Assembly (NCBI RefSeq): GCF_030908625.1
Contig: NZ_CP133133.1
Location: 1,364,001-1,428,000 of the forward strand
Direction: 5' to 3'
DNA from: Paludicola sp. MB14-C6
GTDB lineage: Bacteria; Bacillota; Clostridia; Oscillospirales; Ruminococcaceae
Length of the DNA stretch: 64,000 bases
The first letter of the stretch is position 1; the number at the start of each line of letters is the position of its first letter. A program made the position numbers and the translations under genes. Positions 16,165-24,808 of the stretch are shown here, in pieces. The notes under the pieces are model-generated. The model was not told the origin of the DNA. It saw only the letters and a list, made by a program, of their open reading frames with translations, and ran no database searches.

Positions 16165-18663
16165 TTATCTCGGTTTGTTTTCCTTCCAATATTTTTCAAA
16201 AGAATCGATGTATTTTCTTAAATCTTCTATACTTGGGATATTTCCATTGATTGCACGTGCTTGATCATGGCACCAAGCAGAACACTCTGTCATTCCACTT
16301 TCCAATTCACAATACAATTCTTGCGTAAAAGGTGCTTTTTTGAGTCGTTGTGTTTGCACACAAGGATTATATCTTTGTATTGCATCATTTAATAAAATTT
16401 CTTCGACGGCTCTTTCCCAGCTTTCTCTTAAAAGTTCACACCATTCCTTTGCTTTATAATAATACATATCCATATCGCCTTTATTGAATACCGCAACTAT
16501 ACCCTGTAAGTCGTTTTTTAGTTTTCCTGTTCTATCCTTAACAGTCATACCTTGCCAAGGTATAATAGGTGATATATCTCCCGGTTCATTAAAAAAATTT
16601 CGAATTGTTACCTGATTAAAATTTATATTTTTTCTCTCTGATTCCGTTTTAATCTCCATAAAAAATGTTATTTCATGTGTAAAAATTACAACTTGTCGGA
16701 GCATAGCTTCTTCTATAAGCCTATTCACAATAAGGCTTCTTCTCTTGTGGTCCAAGGAGCACACTGGATCATCTAATACAATACCTGTATTTCTCATATC
16801 CATATGTACTTCTGTAAGAAAACATGCAATAGAAATAGCCCTTTGTTCTCCTTCACTTAAAACTTTTCCAGGTGCCACTCCTTTAATCTGCAGTTTTTTT
16901 AATGTATGACCGCTACTTCCTCGAGAAGTTATTTCTACATCAAAATCTGCGTTAAGTTTTTTGCACTCTTCCTTGAATTCTTTTAGATAATCCTCGGTTA
17001 CATACTTTTCAAATAATTCTTTCTGTTTAATCGTAATATTGTTGGTCTTTATTTTACTATTCTCAGCAGTCATATCCCACTTTAATTGTTCTAAATATTT
17101 ACTTACAATTGGCAAGAGTTCAGTTACCTTGATTTTATCTATGTATTCATTTTCTATGTTTTGACATTCCGAAATACGCTTATTTATACTGTCTTTGTTG
17201 AGATCTCTCTTCTTATCCTCAATTTTTTTGATGAGATCTTGAATATTTATTTTTGGAAGTGCGACTACACTAATAGCACTTTCGCTTTCAATATCCTTTA
17301 TAATTGCATTTTTTATTTGATTTGCAGTCTTAAAAGCTACAGAAATTTGTTCCTCTTCATCTCTATAATTTTCCAACAGCCATTGCTCCTGAACGGATGA
17401 TTCTACCAGAAATGAGAGTTCCAGATTGTCAAGTCCTTCTCTCGAAAGACGAATTGCTTCCTGCGCAGTTTTCAAATTACTTTCCGCATCACTCTCTAAG
17501 TATTTCCAATATTTGAAAATCAAATTTTTCTCTTCTATTTCGTGACCACATAAAGGACAGATGTTATGCTTGGAAATAAGATCATAATATTTTTTTGCAG
17601 AACTTATAAACTCTTTCCATTCTTGTGAACCAATAAGTTCAACGTCATCTTTTTCAAATAACGTCGTCCCTACGGTATCATGTAATACTCTGCATTTTTG
17701 TAAAAATATGATCTGTTGATTATAAATATCAATATTATCTTTTGATACAGCCGCCGCAAATAAATTGTATTTCTTTATCGCACTTTCTAAAACAATAACA
17801 ACTTTATCAATCAGCTCTACTTGTTTATTTATATTCAATGAAATAAGATTTGCTTTTTCGCTCTTGATCTTCTCAACGAATACTTCTTCATCTTTTGAAA
17901 TAGTAAAACTTTTTCTGATTTCATCTATATTTGAATTTGCTGAAAGAGCTTTCATCTGAATTAAAGCTTTTCCCTCGTTGGGGAAGTACTTCAACGTCGG
18001 ATTTTCTAATTTAACAGATTTTCTCTCATTATTCAGTTTATCTTGAATCGCTAAGCAACCAGACAAAAATAGATCGAAGAACGACAATTCGCTTGGCGCA
18101 AAATCTATTGTTGATTCTCGATTCATGTCATCAGATGCACTTTTTGAGTCAAAACTTCTTATTGTCATAAAAGGGTATTTCTCTTTTTCTTCTGGATATT
18201 TATACTCCTTCGGAATCCCATCTATACAAAATTGAAAGACTGCTGATATGTCATCTGGTTTATCTAAATAGACATTTGAAAGGATTTCTTGGTCACCTCT
18301 CGATACAAACGCGTTGTTTATTAGTCTTGTATAGCCGGATTTTCCACTTCCATTTTCTCCATAGATTATGGTTAATCCGTCTGAAACGTATAATTCAACA
18401 CCAGATTTCAATCTGTTGACCCCATGTAAATCTTTAACCCCTTGCCACTTTACGACAGGATAGGCATCAGTCTCAAACTTGTATAATTGTATATCATCAC
18501 CAAAGTATTTTCCTATACTTAATGAATTCTCCACTTTGAAAACGTTATATATTTCATTAAGCTCAACCTCTGTCACATGCTTCTTCTCAATTATCAAATG
18601 TCCTAACTTCTGTTGCCACTTAGGTAAAGTTGCTACCCATTTTAATATATCTTCTGTAATCAA
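16165..18663 (-). CDS. SMC-like AAA ATPase with zinc-hook-like motif (RloC/PrrC-like)
   Basis: 832 residues with a TTG start 7 nt behind GGAGG. After a ~95-residue N-terminal part comes Walker A GENGSGKS (102-109). Long coiled-coil arms flank ICPLCGHEIE, a CxxC hook like that of Rad50 and RloC. Then come the signature LSEGEQRAI, Walker B GIVLDDPVCSLDHKRR and the switch His FTHEITFF. This head-arm-hook layout occurs in RloC/PrrC-type anticodon nucleases and other AAA_13 proteins linked to phage defence. The C-terminal ~150 residues do not show an anticodon-nuclease motif that can be confirmed by eye. Confidence 0.72.
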   Translation of the reverse strand: MITEDILKWVATLPKWQQKLGHLIIEKKHVTEVELNEIYNVFKVENSLSIGKYFGDDIQLYKFETDAYPVVKWQGVKDLHGVNRLKSGVELYVSDGLTIIYGENGSGKSGYTRLINNAFVSRGDQEILSNVYLDKPDDISAVFQFCIDGIPKEYKYPEEKEKYPFMTIRSFDSKSASDDMNRESTIDFAPSELSFFDLFLSGCLAIQDKLNNERKSVKLENPTLKYFPNEGKALIQMKALSANSNIDEIRKSFTISKDEEVFVEKIKSEKANLISLNINKQVELIDKVVIVLESAIKKYNLFAAAVSKDNIDIYNQQIIFLQKCRVLHDTVGTTLFEKDDVELIGSQEWKEFISSAKKYYDLISKHNICPLCGHEIEEKNLIFKYWKYLESDAESNLKTAQEAIRLSREGLDNLELSFLVESSVQEQWLLENYRDEEEQISVAFKTANQIKNAIIKDIESESAISVVALPKINIQDLIKKIEDKKRDLNKDSINKRISECQNIENEYIDKIKVTELLPIVSKYLEQLKWDMTAENSKIKTNNITIKQKELFEKYVTEDYLKEFKEECKKLNADFDVEITSRGSSGHTLKKLQIKGVAPGKVLSEGEQRAISIACFLTEVHMDMRNTGIVLDDPVCSLDHKRRSLIVNRLIEEAMLRQVVIFTHEITFFMEIKTESERKNINFNQVTIRNFFNEPGDISPIIPWQGMTVKDRTGKLKNDLQGIVAVFNKGDMDMYYYKAKEWCELLRESWERAVEEILLNDAIQRYNPCVQTQRLKKAPFTQELYCELESGMTECSAWCHDQARAINGNIPSIEDLRKYIDSFEKYWKENKPR

Positions 18664-18720
18664 ATTCCTGCCTCCAATCGATTAAAGCACTATATTAACT
18701 ATTACTTGTACGATGAACCC

Positions 18721-18780
18721 TGAATTTCGTCTAATTGCTATTGTATGAACTTACTCCAACTTCGCATTATTCGCCTAATG
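18721..18780 (-). repeat. Inverted core arms, site 10 (right end of array)
   Basis: TGAATTTCGTCTAATTGC is the complement of the site 3 core, and CCAACTTCGCATTATTCGCC matches the left arm of site 5. A matching right arm is missing, so the array seems to stop here. Confidence 0.5.
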
Positions 18781-18819
18781 GATAGTGGGGTATATAAAAT
18801 TACCCTCTTCGTCATTATA

Positions 18820-18940
18820 CAACATTATCCATTTGCATACAATATACATTTCCATATTTATAGGTTCTTTTTGTATTGTATTAGTGCTTTCAAGCTATTA
18901 TTGGATATAGCAAAACTCACTCTCTTTACTTGAGAGTGAG
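18820..18940. repeat. Direct repeat flanking the repair module, left copy
   Basis: About 120 bp closely matching 24675-24789, including AACATTATCCATTTGCATAC and the hairpin ACTCACTCTC/GAGAGTGAGT, which can act as terminator of the ImmA gene. The two copies bracket the module in the same orientation. Confidence 0.8.
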
Positions 18941-18945
18941 TTTAT

Positions 18946-19452
18946 TTATTTTCCTAAAAATCTACTTGAAATATTCTTAGGTATATTAAATTTATGACCT
19001 TTTTGATTAAGGGAGTGGAGCTTAAACGAAAGCAAATCATCCGGTACTTCTAACAGTTGAGCAATGTTATTGTAGTCCATACCTTCATATGCAAGGTTAA
19101 TGACATCGTTATCATCTATTAGCAGCTCTGCGGCGAAGTAGTTTGCTTGGTACTCGGGTTTAGAAGTCATATCGTATAACTGAAAATCTTTCATAGGAGA
19201 TACTTTTGCAAAGGTTTGGTGAAGCCTATCATGGCCTAACTCATGAGCAATAACAAGTCGTTGTTCTTGTTCTGATAAGTTATCATTTAAGATGATATGA
19301 CGTTCTCTATTCATCACACAATAGAAGCCCTTAAGGCTATTGAATGGACGATACCCAACGAAGATATTCAATGCTTCAGTTAACTCAAACGGATCTCTTG
19401 TCTTATATTGCTTTATCAGTTGATCTACGATATCAGTTATATATTGGCTCAC
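18946..19452 (-). CDS. ImmA/IrrE-family metallopeptidase
   Basis: 168 residues from a GTG preceded by GAGGGGTGA. The zinc motif is in VIAHELGHDRLH, with Glu further on in QANYFAAELLI. ImmA/IrrE peptidases cleave a partner XRE repressor after DNA damage or other signals. The XRE repressor gene lies immediately upstream in the same direction, as in ImmR-ImmA of ICEBs1. It probably relieves repression of the polymerase gene across the intergenic region. Confidence 0.88.
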   Translation of the reverse strand: MSQYITDIVDQLIKQYKTRDPFELTEALNIFVGYRPFNSLKGFYCVMNRERHIILNDNLSEQEQRLVIAHELGHDRLHQTFAKVSPMKDFQLYDMTSKPEYQANYFAAELLIDDNDVINLAYEGMDYNNIAQLLEVPDDLLSFKLHSLNQKGHKFNIPKNISSRFLGK

Positions 19453-19483
19453 TCAGTTCACCCCTCTCCCTATGAAAGTAATC

Positions 19484-19876
19484 TTATTTACTTGCGTATT
19501 TTTTAGCACGCTCTTTTGATTGAAAATAGATATCAGTAATAGCTTTGAAAAATAAGTCTCTATCTTCTTCATCTAATTCGCCACCTGCAAACAGCCCGCT
19601 TGTTTCGGCTATAATTGCATTGGCTTTATTTTTGCCACTCGTTCCGTATTTCTCAGTAGCTTCTTTTACAAACTCATCCTGTTCTGACATTAAGTATGTA
19701 TTTGACACCTGGAATATTTCACAAATCTTATTTGTAATTTGAGCAGTTTGAGGGTAACGTTCTCCTGCTTCATAGTATTGTACTGTTCTAGTTGTCACAC
19801 CCAATGCTTTTGCTAGTTCCGTTTGTAACATTTTAGCACTCTTTCTTAACTGTTTTAATTTTTCTGAAAACATCAT
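19484..19876 (-). CDS. XRE-family transcriptional repressor
   Basis: 130 residues, AAGGAG 8 nt before the ATG. The N-terminal helix-turn-helix is clear (LKQLRKSAKMLQTELAKALGVTTRTVQYYEAGERYPQ). The C-terminal part (EEDRDLFFKAITDIYFQSKERAKKYA) is helical and could be the ImmA target. It diverges from the polymerase gene; GTTCGTT-type motifs between them are the likely operators. Probably represses its own and the polymerase promoter, and by motif sharing also ku-lig. Confidence 0.87.
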   Translation of the reverse strand: MMFSEKLKQLRKSAKMLQTELAKALGVTTRTVQYYEAGERYPQTAQITNKICEIFQVSNTYLMSEQDEFVKEATEKYGTSGKNKANAIIAETSGLFAGGELDEEDRDLFFKAITDIYFQSKERAKKYASK

Positions 19877-19922
19877 TGTTATGACTCCTTGCTGTGAAAT
19901 ATAATTCGTCTTTTATATTGAC

Positions 19923-20003
19923 AACGAACGAATATTCGTATATAATTCATAATACACTATAATATGAATTTGTGTTCGTTATTATTATACTTGTGTTCGT
20001 TTA
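19923..20003. promoter_or_regulatory. Divergent control region with repressor-like operators
   Basis: AACGAACGAATATTCGT (19923-19939) contains the palindrome ACGAATATTCGT. TTGTGTTCGTTA (19970-19981) and TTGTGTTCGTTT (19991-20002) are direct repeats 21 bp apart, about two helical turns. TATAAT at 19958-19963 could be the polymerase -10. Related GTTCGTT motifs precede ku. Confidence 0.65.
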
Positions 20004-20023
20004 ATTTGTCAAGGAGTGTTCTG

Positions 20024-21259
20024 ATGGAAAGAATTATTCTTCACGCCGATCTTAACAATTGTTACGCCTCAATTGAGTGTATGCTAAACCCTGCACTAAA
20101 AGGAAAAGCTGTTGCTGTCTGTGGCTCACAAGAAGACAGGCATGGTATTGTATTAGCTAAGAATGAATTAGCAAAGAGTTATGGCGTTAAAACAGGAGAA
20201 GTAATATGGCAAGCTAAACAGAAGTGCCCAGACTTAACAATTGTGCCACCACACTATTCTGAATATCTTTATTACTCTAGAAAAGTACGAGAAATATATT
20301 ATCGCTATACTGATATGATAGAGCCATACGGAATAGATGAATGTTGGCTTGATGTAACAGGTAGTACCATGTTATTCGGTAGTGGATATGATATTGCATA
20401 TCAAATTAAGGAAACGGTTAAATCTGAATTAGGTTTAACCGTATCTGTAGGTGTGTCATTTAATAAGATATTTGCTAAGCTTGGTAGTGATATGAAAAAG
20501 CCTGATGCTGTTACTGTAATTGAGAAAGATTCTTTTAAAGAAAAGATATGGGGGTTACCTGCTTGTGAAATGATATTCGTAGGAAGGTCCACCACTTTAA
20601 AATTAAAAAAGTATGGTATTAACACTTTAGGTGATTTAGCACAATCTGATCCAGAGTTCTTGAAATTTGTACTTGGCAAGAATGGATATGACCTATGGAT
20701 TGCTGCTAACGGGTTAGATGTCTCTAGGGTTATGCATACCGATTATCGTGCACCCATTAAAAGTGTAGGGCATGGTATTACTTGTAATGCTGATTTAGAA
20801 AATGAAGATGAGGTATGGCAAATATTCTTAGAGTTAGCTGAGGATGTAGGTAAACGATTAAGAGATAATCATCTTGCTGCAAGTGGCGTTCAAATAAGTG
20901 TGAAAGATGAAAACCTATATGTAAAACAGTTTCAAGCTCCGCTGCCTTGTTATACGCAAAACTTCCTAGAGTTAGCACAAGCTGCAATCAAGCTATTTAA
21001 ACAAAACTACAATTGGAACTACAATGTCCGAGCAATAACAATAAGGGCCATCAACCTTGTATCGGATGGCTGCCCTCAGCAATACGGATTCTTTTTTAGC
21101 CCTAAAAAACACATCAACGGAGAAAGAATTGATAGAGCTGTTGATGGTATTCGTAACCGATATGGGAAATCTGCTGTTACTGTTGCAACGCTGTTGATGG
21201 ACATGAAAGTGGCTAGAGACAGGACTCCTGCCATGATGCCGAGTAGTATGTATCGGTGA
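20024..21259 (+). CDS. Y-family DNA polymerase (DinB/UmuC type)
   Basis: 411 residues from the ATG at 20024 (CAAGGAG upstream); the longer frame runs into the operators. Catalytic acidic residues are visible in ILHADLNNCYASIE and in YGIDECWLDVTG. Then SVGVSFNKIFAKLGSDMKKPDAV and helix-hairpin-helix text (GINTLGDLAQSDPEFL) follow. It carries out error-prone translesion synthesis. Chromosomal dinB is usually elsewhere; this copy is under local XRE/ImmA control and clustered with Ku and ligase. Confidence 0.92.
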   Translation: MERIILHADLNNCYASIECMLNPALKGKAVAVCGSQEDRHGIVLAKNELAKSYGVKTGEVIWQAKQKCPDLTIVPPHYSEYLYYSRKVREIYYRYTDMIEPYGIDECWLDVTGSTMLFGSGYDIAYQIKETVKSELGLTVSVGVSFNKIFAKLGSDMKKPDAVTVIEKDSFKEKIWGLPACEMIFVGRSTTLKLKKYGINTLGDLAQSDPEFLKFVLGKNGYDLWIAANGLDVSRVMHTDYRAPIKSVGHGITCNADLENEDEVWQIFLELAEDVGKRLRDNHLAASGVQISVKDENLYVKQFQAPLPCYTQNFLELAQAAIKLFKQNYNWNYNVRAITIRAINLVSDGCPQQYGFFFSPKKHINGERIDRAVDGIRNRYGKSAVTVATLLMDMKVARDRTPAMMPSSMYR

Positions 21260-21267
21260 GGTGAAAG

Positions 21268-21468
21268 TTAATCTTCCCAAAGCAATTGTTCAAGTTTCTT
21301 TATATTTGCCAATCTTTTAGCAGTTTCCCCTTTGTCAATCTCTATTATTATGACATCTCCCTCTAGCGCATCATCAGGCAAAAGACATTTAGGCATATCA
21401 ACAGTTGTTTTATTATCTAATTCAACTATTGCAAAATTACCTTCAAAACGATCTATGATAACTTGCAT
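21268..21468 (-). CDS. DUF3006 protein
   Basis: 66 residues, AAGGAGGA before the ATG. The pattern VIIDRFEGNFAIVEL...TVDMPKCLLPDDALEGDVI is the DUF3006 family, small beta-rich proteins very often encoded next to ComEC-like metallo-beta-lactamase proteins. That is the case here: the next gene upstream, 15 bp away, is such a protein. Function unknown. Confidence 0.85.
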   Translation of the reverse strand: MQVIIDRFEGNFAIVELDNKTTVDMPKCLLPDDALEGDVIIIEIDKGETAKRLANIKKLEQLLWED

Positions 21469-21483
21469 ATTGACAATCCTCCT

Positions 21484-22665
21484 TTATGGTTTACAACGGC
21501 CACATGGAATGTATCCACTTGCTATTGCTTCATCTCTACTGCTAAATGTCACTTGATTTTGTACTGCCGGTAATGAGCTACAAGTTGGCAAGTGGAATTT
21601 CTTTGTGTTTTTGTTGCCTATATAACCCACATTGGTAATTGGTGTATCATCATAATCTTTACCACCAGTAGAACTTGTAATTTTTGAAGATGTAGTTGTT
21701 TGGGGTGGTGCATTTTCTTTAATTGATGATGCATTTTTATCAACTGTAATCTTTGCACCATCAGACGTGAAGATAATAGTACCCACTTCATCAGTTCTAT
21801 AAATACTTATACCTGCTTTATTTAACTTGGTCAAGGTATCAGCGGTTGGATGTCCATAGCTATTGCCTTTGCCCACACTTATTACAGCATATTTTGGTGA
21901 AACTTTACTTAAAAAAGCATTAGATGTAGACGAATTACTACCATGATGTCCTACCTTCAAAACATCCGCCTTAACATTAGCAGTTATTTCACTTTCAGAT
22001 ACCGTTTCTGAATCACCGGTTAATAAAAATGAGTTGTTCTTATATGTGAGTTTAAGAACAGCAGAGTAATCATTTAAATCTTTATAAGAGTCCGAATTTG
22101 GTGCAACTATATCTATTTTCAAGTCTCCATAATTTATAATTGAAACTCCTGCTTTTGCGGTCTTTATCTTTAACCCTTTTAATTGAATTGTAGTTAATAA
22201 CGTTTCGTATGTCTTTGTTGTAGTGGTGGCTCTTGGCATATAAATACCGCCAATACCTAGTGACTCTACAACAGTAGCCATTCCACCTATGTGATCAGCA
22301 TGAGGATGAGTTGCTACTAAATAATTTAATGTACTATAACCTTTGTTTTTAATATAGTTAACTATCTTATTTCCATCCGCATTATTACCTGCATCTATAA
22401 GCATAGTCTCTTTATTAGGTAGTTCAATAAAAATGGAATCTCCTTGTCCGACATCAAGAAAATGAGCTTTTAAAGGTTGCAAGGTTGTTATATCTTGCTT
22501 AATACTTACAATTCCACTTGATGAAGCTTCTTCACTTGAAACAGCAACATCTGAACTGAGTAAAGTTTGCGAACTGTCAGATTGATTGTTATTCTCCAAA
22601 TCTGAAGTACAACCTACTGTGGTCACTAATAAGATTGTTAAAAAAAGAGCAAATATTTTTTTCAT
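21484..22665 (-). CDS. ComEC-like metallo-beta-lactamase lipoprotein with Ada-like metal-binding tail
   Basis: 393 residues. A lipoprotein signal peptide (MKKIFALFLTILLVTTVGC) places it outside on the membrane. The domain from about 65 to 320 has the zinc motif THPHADHIGG and later LLTGDSE and KVGHHGSN, as in the ComEC/Rec2 nuclease part. After a Ser/Thr-rich linker, the C-terminus (NKNTKKFHLPTCSSL...ASGYIPCGRCKP) resembles the metal-binding fold of Ada. It probably hydrolyses extracellular DNA or a phosphodiester; substrate not shown. Confidence 0.85.
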   Translation of the reverse strand: MKKIFALFLTILLVTTVGCTSDLENNNQSDSSQTLLSSDVAVSSEEASSSGIVSIKQDITTLQPLKAHFLDVGQGDSIFIELPNKETMLIDAGNNADGNKIVNYIKNKGYSTLNYLVATHPHADHIGGMATVVESLGIGGIYMPRATTTTKTYETLLTTIQLKGLKIKTAKAGVSIINYGDLKIDIVAPNSDSYKDLNDYSAVLKLTYKNNSFLLTGDSETVSESEITANVKADVLKVGHHGSNSSTSNAFLSKVSPKYAVISVGKGNSYGHPTADTLTKLNKAGISIYRTDEVGTIIFTSDGAKITVDKNASSIKENAPPQTTTSSKITSSTGGKDYDDTPITNVGYIGNKNTKKFHLPTCSSLPAVQNQVTFSSRDEAIASGYIPCGRCKP

Positions 22666-22759
22666 GATAACACCTTCGTTTATAATATGTTTTTATTATA
22701 ACATTATTTGTAAATATTTGCAATTGAAAGTAAATATATGATTTAAAAAGACGATAAGG

Positions 22760-23701
22760 TCATCCCCTACCGTCTTTAACAATGCAATCGTGTGGTGGTT
22801 TATCATCTCGAAAACCTTTAAATACTGCTTGATTTAATCCTTTATTTTCTCTTGGCATCCATTGTACTGTGCAAACTAGGCTAGGCTTAAGCCATATCGC
22901 ATTTTCATTGCCTTGTGGTGTGAAGGTAAAAGGTGAAACGTCTATTGTTTTTCCCTTTTTGATTAAATCATTTTTTCGCACACCTAATGTAACATGACCT
23001 TTATATGTTAATTCTCCTTCTTTATTGTATTGCCCTAAAACGATACTTGTCATATTACTTTCTTTTTCAATGTAACCACAGACCACAAAATCATCGTCTA
23101 ATAGCCATTTAATTTTAACCCAATCATGAGTCCTCTTTCCAAAATAATATCTACTGTCTTTTAATTTAGCTACTATACCCTCAAGCTTTTGGTGTTCAGT
23201 TAGTTTATATAAATCAATGCCGTTATATTCGATATATCTTGATATCGCAATTTGCCCATTTTCATTTATAGTTTTAGCAAGTAATTTTTTACGCTCTATC
23301 AATGGTAAATCTGTTATATGCCGATCATCTAAATACAAAATATCGTAAGCTATAAAGCACGCTGGGTGTTGTTTATAAGCTAACTCAATCTTAAACTTAT
23401 TCGACATTAATGTACGCCTTTGTAATTCATAAAAGTTAGGTTTCCCTTCAACCATTACAATTAACTCACCGTCTAAAATGCAGCGTTTTTTTATTTGCTT
23501 GTTAATGTTCGACAATTCAGGAAATTTTGGAAGCAACTTAACGTTTCTTTTATTCCTTAAGTCAACTTCATCTTTATCTAGATATGCAATACATCGACAC
23601 CCATCAAGCTTTAACTCAAATACGTGCTCATGTGAATTAAATGGTTCAACATTCTCTGCAATTAACATTGGCTTTATATTCCGAGACTCGAATAAATTCA
23701 T
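22760..23701 (-). CDS. ligD: ATP-dependent DNA ligase (LigD ligase domain)
   Basis: 313 residues. The nucleotidyltransferase motif is ELKLDGCRCIAYL (adenylated Lys). It is followed by LDGELIV, FIAYDILYL, EGIVAKLKDSRYYFGKR and VKIKW, then an OB-fold domain (about 200-313). LigD in many bacteria also has polymerase and phosphoesterase domains; here only the ligase part is present, as in some Firmicutes. Its start overlaps the Ku stop (ATGA), so the two are translated together for non-homologous end joining. Confidence 0.92.
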   Translation of the reverse strand: MNLFESRNIKPMLIAENVEPFNSHEHVFELKLDGCRCIAYLDKDEVDLRNKRNVKLLPKFPELSNINKQIKKRCILDGELIVMVEGKPNFYELQRRTLMSNKFKIELAYKQHPACFIAYDILYLDDRHITDLPLIERKKLLAKTINENGQIAISRYIEYNGIDLYKLTEHQKLEGIVAKLKDSRYYFGKRTHDWVKIKWLLDDDFVVCGYIEKESNMTSIVLGQYNKEGELTYKGHVTLGVRKNDLIKKGKTIDVSPFTFTPQGNENAIWLKPSLVCTVQWMPRENKGLNQAVFKGFRDDKPPHDCIVKDGRG

Positions 23702-24504
23702 TATGATACACCTTTGGATTTACGTGTTCGTTTAATTGGCTTTGTCTTAGTGTTTTTCTCAATACTAGCTTGCAATGCTTCCATAATATCAATAATTTTT
23801 CCCTGTTCCTCTGGCTTTGCTTGCACAATCTCTTTTCCTGCAATCTTTTGCTCAAGGAGTTCACGCAATTTAATCTGATATTCATCCTTATATTCTTCTG
23901 GATTGAAAGGAGTATCCATGGATTGAATGAGTGTCTTTGCCATTTGTAACTCTGTATCTGATATTTCGGGTTTATTGTAGGTTTTTGGCACATCTTTAAT
24001 ATCGTCATTATAATACATCGTTTGAATTAACATTCCGTCTTCTCTCGGAATTATAGCAAGCAATGTTTCATGATTACCTATTACAGTTTTACCGATTGCA
24101 ATTTTTTGTTCAGCCATAAGTGCAGATCGCAATAATTCAAAAGCTTTATCGCCGCCAGCTTCTGGTATGGCATGATAAGTTTTATCATAATAAACTGGAC
24201 TTATTTGATTTAAATTTGCAAAATGTAATATTTGTATTGTCTTATCTTTTTCAGTTTTAATTTTTTCTAAATCGTCTTCCGTCACAACTACGTATTTGTC
24301 ATCATCATATTGATAGCCTTTTACAATATCTTGACTCGTTATTTCTTTACCACAATGTCCACAAGTTTTCTTGTACTTTATTCTGCTATTATCCTCTTTA
24401 TGCAATTGATTAAAACTTATATCATTATCCTGGTTTGCAGTATACATAGCAATTGGTATTGACACTAAACTAAACGCTATAGTAGTTTTATTTGCAACAG
24501 CCAT
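23701..24504 (-). CDS. ku: Ku protein (non-homologous end joining)
   Basis: 267 residues, the usual bacterial Ku length. The beta-barrel core is evident: MAVANKTTIAFSLVSIPIAMY, then FNQLHKEDNSRIKYKKTCGHCGKEI, then DDLEKIKTEKDKTIQILHF. A basic C-terminal tail (TKTKPIKRTRKSKGVS) matches those that aid DNA threading. The homodimeric ring binds double-strand ends and recruits LigD. It lies behind GTTCGTT motifs like those of the polymerase gene in this module. Confidence 0.93.
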   Translation of the reverse strand: MAVANKTTIAFSLVSIPIAMYTANQDNDISFNQLHKEDNSRIKYKKTCGHCGKEITSQDIVKGYQYDDDKYVVVTEDDLEKIKTEKDKTIQILHFANLNQISPVYYDKTYHAIPEAGGDKAFELLRSALMAEQKIAIGKTVIGNHETLLAIIPREDGMLIQTMYYNDDIKDVPKTYNKPEISDTELQMAKTLIQSMDTPFNPEEYKDEYQIKLRELLEQKIAGKEIVQAKPEEQGKIIDIMEALQASIEKNTKTKPIKRTRKSKGVS

Positions 24505-24606
24505 CTAATCACCTCATAATTATTGTTTCAACAATTGTATTTATCATACTGTTATGATAGAACTTTATCCAAATCATTATGTCAATATTTTATTATCCAT
24601 GTGCAG

Positions 24607-24664
24607 TTTAGTTCGTTTTTTCCTGTATTCATAAATTATTCTTGTTCATAGGTAACGAACTTAT
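24607..24664 (-). promoter_or_regulatory. Ku upstream motifs shared with the polymerase promoter
   Basis: TTAGTTCGTTTT (24608-24619) and GGTAACGAACTTAT (24651-24664) carry GTTCGTT in inverted orientation, about 105-160 bp upstream of ku. The same heptamer recurs three times upstream of the polymerase gene. Confidence 0.5.
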
Positions 24665-24674
24665 CTTTCCATTT

Positions 24675-24789
24675 ACAACATTATTCATTTGCATACAATA
24701 TAGATTCCCATATTTATAGGTTTATTTTGTATTAAGTTAGTGTTTTCTATTGAACATAGCAAAACTCACTCTCTTTACTTGAAAGTGAG
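24675..24789. repeat. Direct repeat flanking the repair module, right copy
   Basis: Matches 18820-18940 with scattered substitutions, again ending with a terminator hairpin (ACTCACTCTC/GAAAGTGAGT) that lies just downstream of the zinc-ribbon gene. Confidence 0.8.
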
Positions 24790-24808
24790 TGAGTTTGCCT
24801 AGAGATTT

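Noticed and set aside
6788..18780. Classical integron with attC sites and IntI
   Set aside because: The recombinase at 5035 shows no IntI-specific insertion, the cores lack consistent GTTRRRY/RYYYAAC ends, and the duplicated unit carries the palindrome at the gene's promoter end. An integron-like plan is kept only as a hypothesis.
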